This document shows, piece after piece, positions 6,901 through 8,391 of a stretch of 8,391 nucleotides of DNA (position 1 is its first letter; each line of letters begins with the position of its first letter). Origin of the DNA: Burkholderiaceae bacterium. GTDB taxonomy: Bacteria > Pseudomonadota > Gammaproteobacteria > Burkholderiales > Burkholderiaceae_C. The notes beneath the pieces were generated by a model, which did not search any database, had not been told where the DNA came from, and worked only from the letters and a program-made list of their open reading frames with translations. The position numbers and the translations under genes are program-made. The DNA is taken from the NCBI GenBank assembly GCA_029864165.1, contig JAOTTZ010000054.1:1-8391 (forward strand). The letters are read 5' to 3'.

Positions 6901-6906
6901 CTCCTT
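6901..6906 (-). promoter_or_regulatory. Ribosome binding site of the L,D-transpeptidase gene
   Basis: AAGGAG on the minus strand lies 10 nt before the ATG at 6890. The spacing is a little long, but it favours this start over the ATG at 6869, which has no purine-rich sequence ahead of it. The whole divergent spacer to the cyclase gene is only 67 bp, so promoters probably overlap each other or lie in the 5' coding sequences. Confidence 0.5.
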
Positions 6907-6957
6907 AGCCGGTTTTTGATCGGCGTGGATGGCTGGTATTCGGCCGGGCAAACACCA

Positions 6958-8004
6958 ATGTCAAAAGAGCAAAATTCAATACCCTACCCCGAGCCTGCCG
7001 AACGCAGCGCTGAGTTCCTTCGCCTGGCGGTCGCGTCAATGGCCAAGCACCCCGCCCCTTGGAACCCCATCACCTATACCGTGTGGTACCAGTATGCGTC
7101 GGGTCAAAACGACTTGCTGAAACAGGAGATCGATTCGACCATATCACGCCAAGTTTTCCTTGAAGACACAATGGTTCGGACTCTGTACGCCAAGTACATT
7201 GTTGACGCCAAAGAACATGCGACGTCCAAGGTTTCGGCCGAGCTGGGGGATTTGCTCAACAACGTCGAGGCTAGCGCAGCCCAAACTCGAGAAAGCGTCG
7301 CGGCGGTCAACATGCGGCTAACCGAGCGCAGTGAGTCGATCTCTGGCGTCGATGATCCGCAGGCGTTGCGCGCAATGATCGCCGATATTCTGGCGGGTAC
7401 CCGAGATGCCGGCAAGCTCCTGGCAGCTCTGTCTTCCACGCTGCATAGCACGACCAGCGAGTTAGAGCAGCTCCGTCAAGAGCTTCAGTTGGCTCGTGGG
7501 CAGGCTACCGTCGACGCGCTCACCGGTGTTGCTAACCGCCGCGGCTTTGACGAGGCAGCGGCGCAGATCATGACCGAATTGGACCCATCGGCGCCGGCAC
7601 CAGTGATCGCGATGATCGACCTGGACCACTTCAAGGCGCTCAACGACTCGTTCGGCCATGTTTTCGGCGACCGCGTGCTCAAAGCGGTGGCCCAAGCAAT
7701 CGTGGCTGGCGTCAAAGGCCGCGACATAGTTGCGCGCTATGGTGGCGAGGAATTCGTGGTTCTGTTGGTCTCGACGCCGCTGCAAGGTGCGGTCACTGTG
7801 GCCAACCAGATTCGCGAGACCATCGCAGGGGCCAAGATACGGCGCGGCTCTGCCGGCGATATGGTGGGGGCGGTGACGGTCTCGATTGGGCTGAGCAGCT
7901 ATCAAGCCGGTGAAACGATAGAACAGTGGATAGAGCGTGCGGATGCAGCGTTGTACCGGTCCAAAGCCGCAGGTCGCAACCGCGTTACCGTCGCCGGCGC
8001 ATAA
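6958..8004 (+). CDS. Diguanylate cyclase (GGDEF domain) with helical N-terminal domain
   Basis: The 348-residue product has an all-helical N-terminal region (about 12-180) including PWNPITYTVWYQYASGQNDL (34-53). This kind of N-terminal region occurs in other proteobacterial GGDEF proteins, but I cannot name its ligand. It ends in a heptad-like linker (SSTLHSTTSELEQLRQELQL), probably a coiled coil. The GGDEF domain (about 185-345) has DALTGVANRRGF, the metal-binding D221-L-D-H-F-K and the active-site loop G262-G-E-E-F266, so synthesis of c-di-GMP from two GTP is predicted. The inhibitory I-site position reads K253-G-R-D256 rather than RxxD, so product inhibition may be weaker. There are no membrane segments; it should be cytoplasmic. 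The ATG at 6958 was chosen over a TTG at 6916. No good ribosome binding site is visible, so this start is moderately sure. It is divergent from the transpeptidase gene by 67 bp. Confidence 0.92.
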   Translation: MSKEQNSIPYPEPAERSAEFLRLAVASMAKHPAPWNPITYTVWYQYASGQNDLLKQEIDSTISRQVFLEDTMVRTLYAKYIVDAKEHATSKVSAELGDLLNNVEASAAQTRESVAAVNMRLTERSESISGVDDPQALRAMIADILAGTRDAGKLLAALSSTLHSTTSELEQLRQELQLARGQATVDALTGVANRRGFDEAAAQIMTELDPSAPAPVIAMIDLDHFKALNDSFGHVFGDRVLKAVAQAIVAGVKGRDIVARYGGEEFVVLLVSTPLQGAVTVANQIRETIAGAKIRRGSAGDMVGAVTVSIGLSSYQAGETIEQWIERADAALYRSKAAGRNRVTVAGA

Positions 8005-8121
8005 AGTAAAGCCGCTTTGGGACATTCGAGAGAGTATGCGGAACGGCGCAGCCAGCAGTGCTTCTTGTAACAATGGAATCTTCCGTAACGCATTGCGTTG
8101 ACGTGGCGTAGCAAATAGGCC
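8005..8121. other. Spacer between two converging GGDEF genes
   Basis: No gene was recognised. It contains an odd-centred perfect palindrome, AACGCA-T-TGCGTT (8087-8099). The 9-bp word CAGCAGTGC at 8053-8061 has its inverse complement at 8142-8150. Neither is followed by a T-run, so no intrinsic terminator can be called for the cyclase gene. Confidence 0.4.
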
Positions 8122-8262
8122 TCATAAAACACCCGGGCCTGGCACTGCTGCCGAGCGGAAAGCTTCGGAACCGATCAGTTTGCGGCCACCATCCTGCAGA
8201 TTGACCAGCGGCAGATCATCAAGACCGAACTCCCTTCGCGCCCGCCCCCTGTACATCGACAT
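8122..8262 (-). pseudogene. Probable EAL-domain remnant of a decayed GGDEF-EAL gene
   Basis: Directly behind the GGDEF frame's stop, an ATG at 8262 (overlapping as TGATG) opens a 46-codon frame in another phase, ending at 8124-8122. It contains RREFGLDD followed by PLVNLQDGGRKLIGSEAF. From memory, the start of an EAL domain has the pattern RxEFxLHYQPxVDLxxGxxxGxEALxRW, and the residues line up: P-L-V-N-L-Q-D-G for QPxVDLxxG and G-S-E-A-F for G-x-E-A-L. After this the similarity dissolves and the frame closes. The simplest reading is a GGDEF-EAL gene broken by a frameshift and a short linker deletion. A GGGAGG 4 nt before the ATG means a coupled small peptide could still be made, but the composition favours a remnant. 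Similarity was judged by eye. Confidence 0.42.
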
Positions 8263-8391
8263 CACGCCTCCCGCGTGAAGAACTGATAGTTGTTGCGCCC
8301 ACCTTGCTTGGCGTGGTACATCGCCGTGTCGGCACCCTGTAGCAGCTCGTCTACCGTCGCAGCGTCACGAGGAAAGATGCTGATGCCGATG
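8262..8391 (-). CDS. C-terminal end of a GGDEF-domain protein (cut by right edge, probably truncated)
   Basis: The frame enters from the right edge and reads IGISIFPRDAATVDELLQGA, DTAMYHAKQGGRNNYQFFTR, then EA and a TGA stop at 8264-8262. This is the standard last strand-helix segment of a GGDEF domain (SIGIS, then ADxAMYxAKxxGRNxYxFF). The active-site loop lies outside the window, so activity cannot be judged. In most proteins with this FFTRE ending the chain runs on into an EAL domain. Here it stops two residues later, and EAL-like sequence appears in a different frame immediately downstream. The gene therefore looks like a truncated GGDEF-EAL protein. A genuine GGDEF-terminal protein remains possible. 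Confidence 0.78.
   Translation of the reverse strand, partial: IGISIFPRDAATVDELLQGADTAMYHAKQGGRNNYQFFTREA

Noticed and set aside
6907..6957. Possible promoter for the cyclase (TTGATC ... TATTCG)
   Set aside because: The spacing is 15 bp and the -10 match is weak; not distinguishable from chance.
7902..8132. 76-codon minus-strand frame (FYEAYLLRHVNAMRYGRF...) covering the spacer and the cyclase 3' end
   Set aside because: It starts in the spacer and runs antisense through the conserved GGDEF 3' end. No ribosome binding site or known family was recognised. It was also considered as a continuation of the EAL remnant, but it does not resemble EAL sequence.
8053..8150. 9-bp inverted repeat CAGCAGTGC / GCACTGCTG about 80 bp apart, considered as mobile-element ends
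   Set aside because: It is too short, encloses no transposase and has no flanking target duplication.

Overview
The window is GC-rich (roughly 60% by eye) and densely coded. It looks like a chromosomal segment of a betaproteobacterium, probably Burkholderiales-like. That rests on protein style: an MlaE-type permease beside a tandem-UspA protein, a short TraR/DksA protein, a CPA2 antiporter with an RCK domain, and a YcbB-type L,D-transpeptidase. No rRNA, tRNA, CRISPR array, insertion sequence or phage gene was seen. The genus cannot be fixed from the sequence alone.

Layout, left to right. (1) The 5' part of an MlaE-family ABC permease gene (minus strand, running off the left edge) lies just downstream of a tandem-domain universal stress protein (USP) gene, 336-1184 minus. 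(2) A 249-bp divergent spacer holds a near-consensus FNR/ANR-type box (1373-1386) and a two-copy 12-bp tandem repeat. (3) A plus-strand pair encodes a TraR/DksA zinc-finger protein (1434-1829) and, 12 bp later, a Tat-exported M15-type (DUF882/MepK-like) peptidase (1842-2438). (4) A minus-strand series follows: a YcbB/LdtD-like L,D-transpeptidase (4926-6890), a single-domain USP (4335-4760) and a KefB/C-like antiporter (2444-4204). The antiporter converges on the peptidase gene with only 5 bp between them. (5) A diguanylate cyclase (6958-8004 plus) is divergent from the transpeptidase. (6) At the right edge a second GGDEF protein (minus) enters. Its reading frame stops just after the GGDEF domain, and a probable decayed EAL-domain start lies immediately behind in another frame.

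Functionally the region reads as a stress and envelope cluster. It has two kinds of USP, a putative potassium/proton antiporter with a nucleotide-sensing domain, and a ppGpp/RNA-polymerase-associated type regulator. An enzyme that would make 3-3 peptidoglycan cross-links sits near a hydrolase of the family that cuts them. It also carries c-di-GMP synthesis and a lipid-transport permease. The FNR-like box suggests that at least part of the cluster answers to low oxygen or redox state; this is inference.

I did not find a convincing undescribed system. The most useful leads are the decayed GGDEF-EAL gene, the LdtD/MepK pairing, the FNR-like box and the altered I-site of the intact cyclase.
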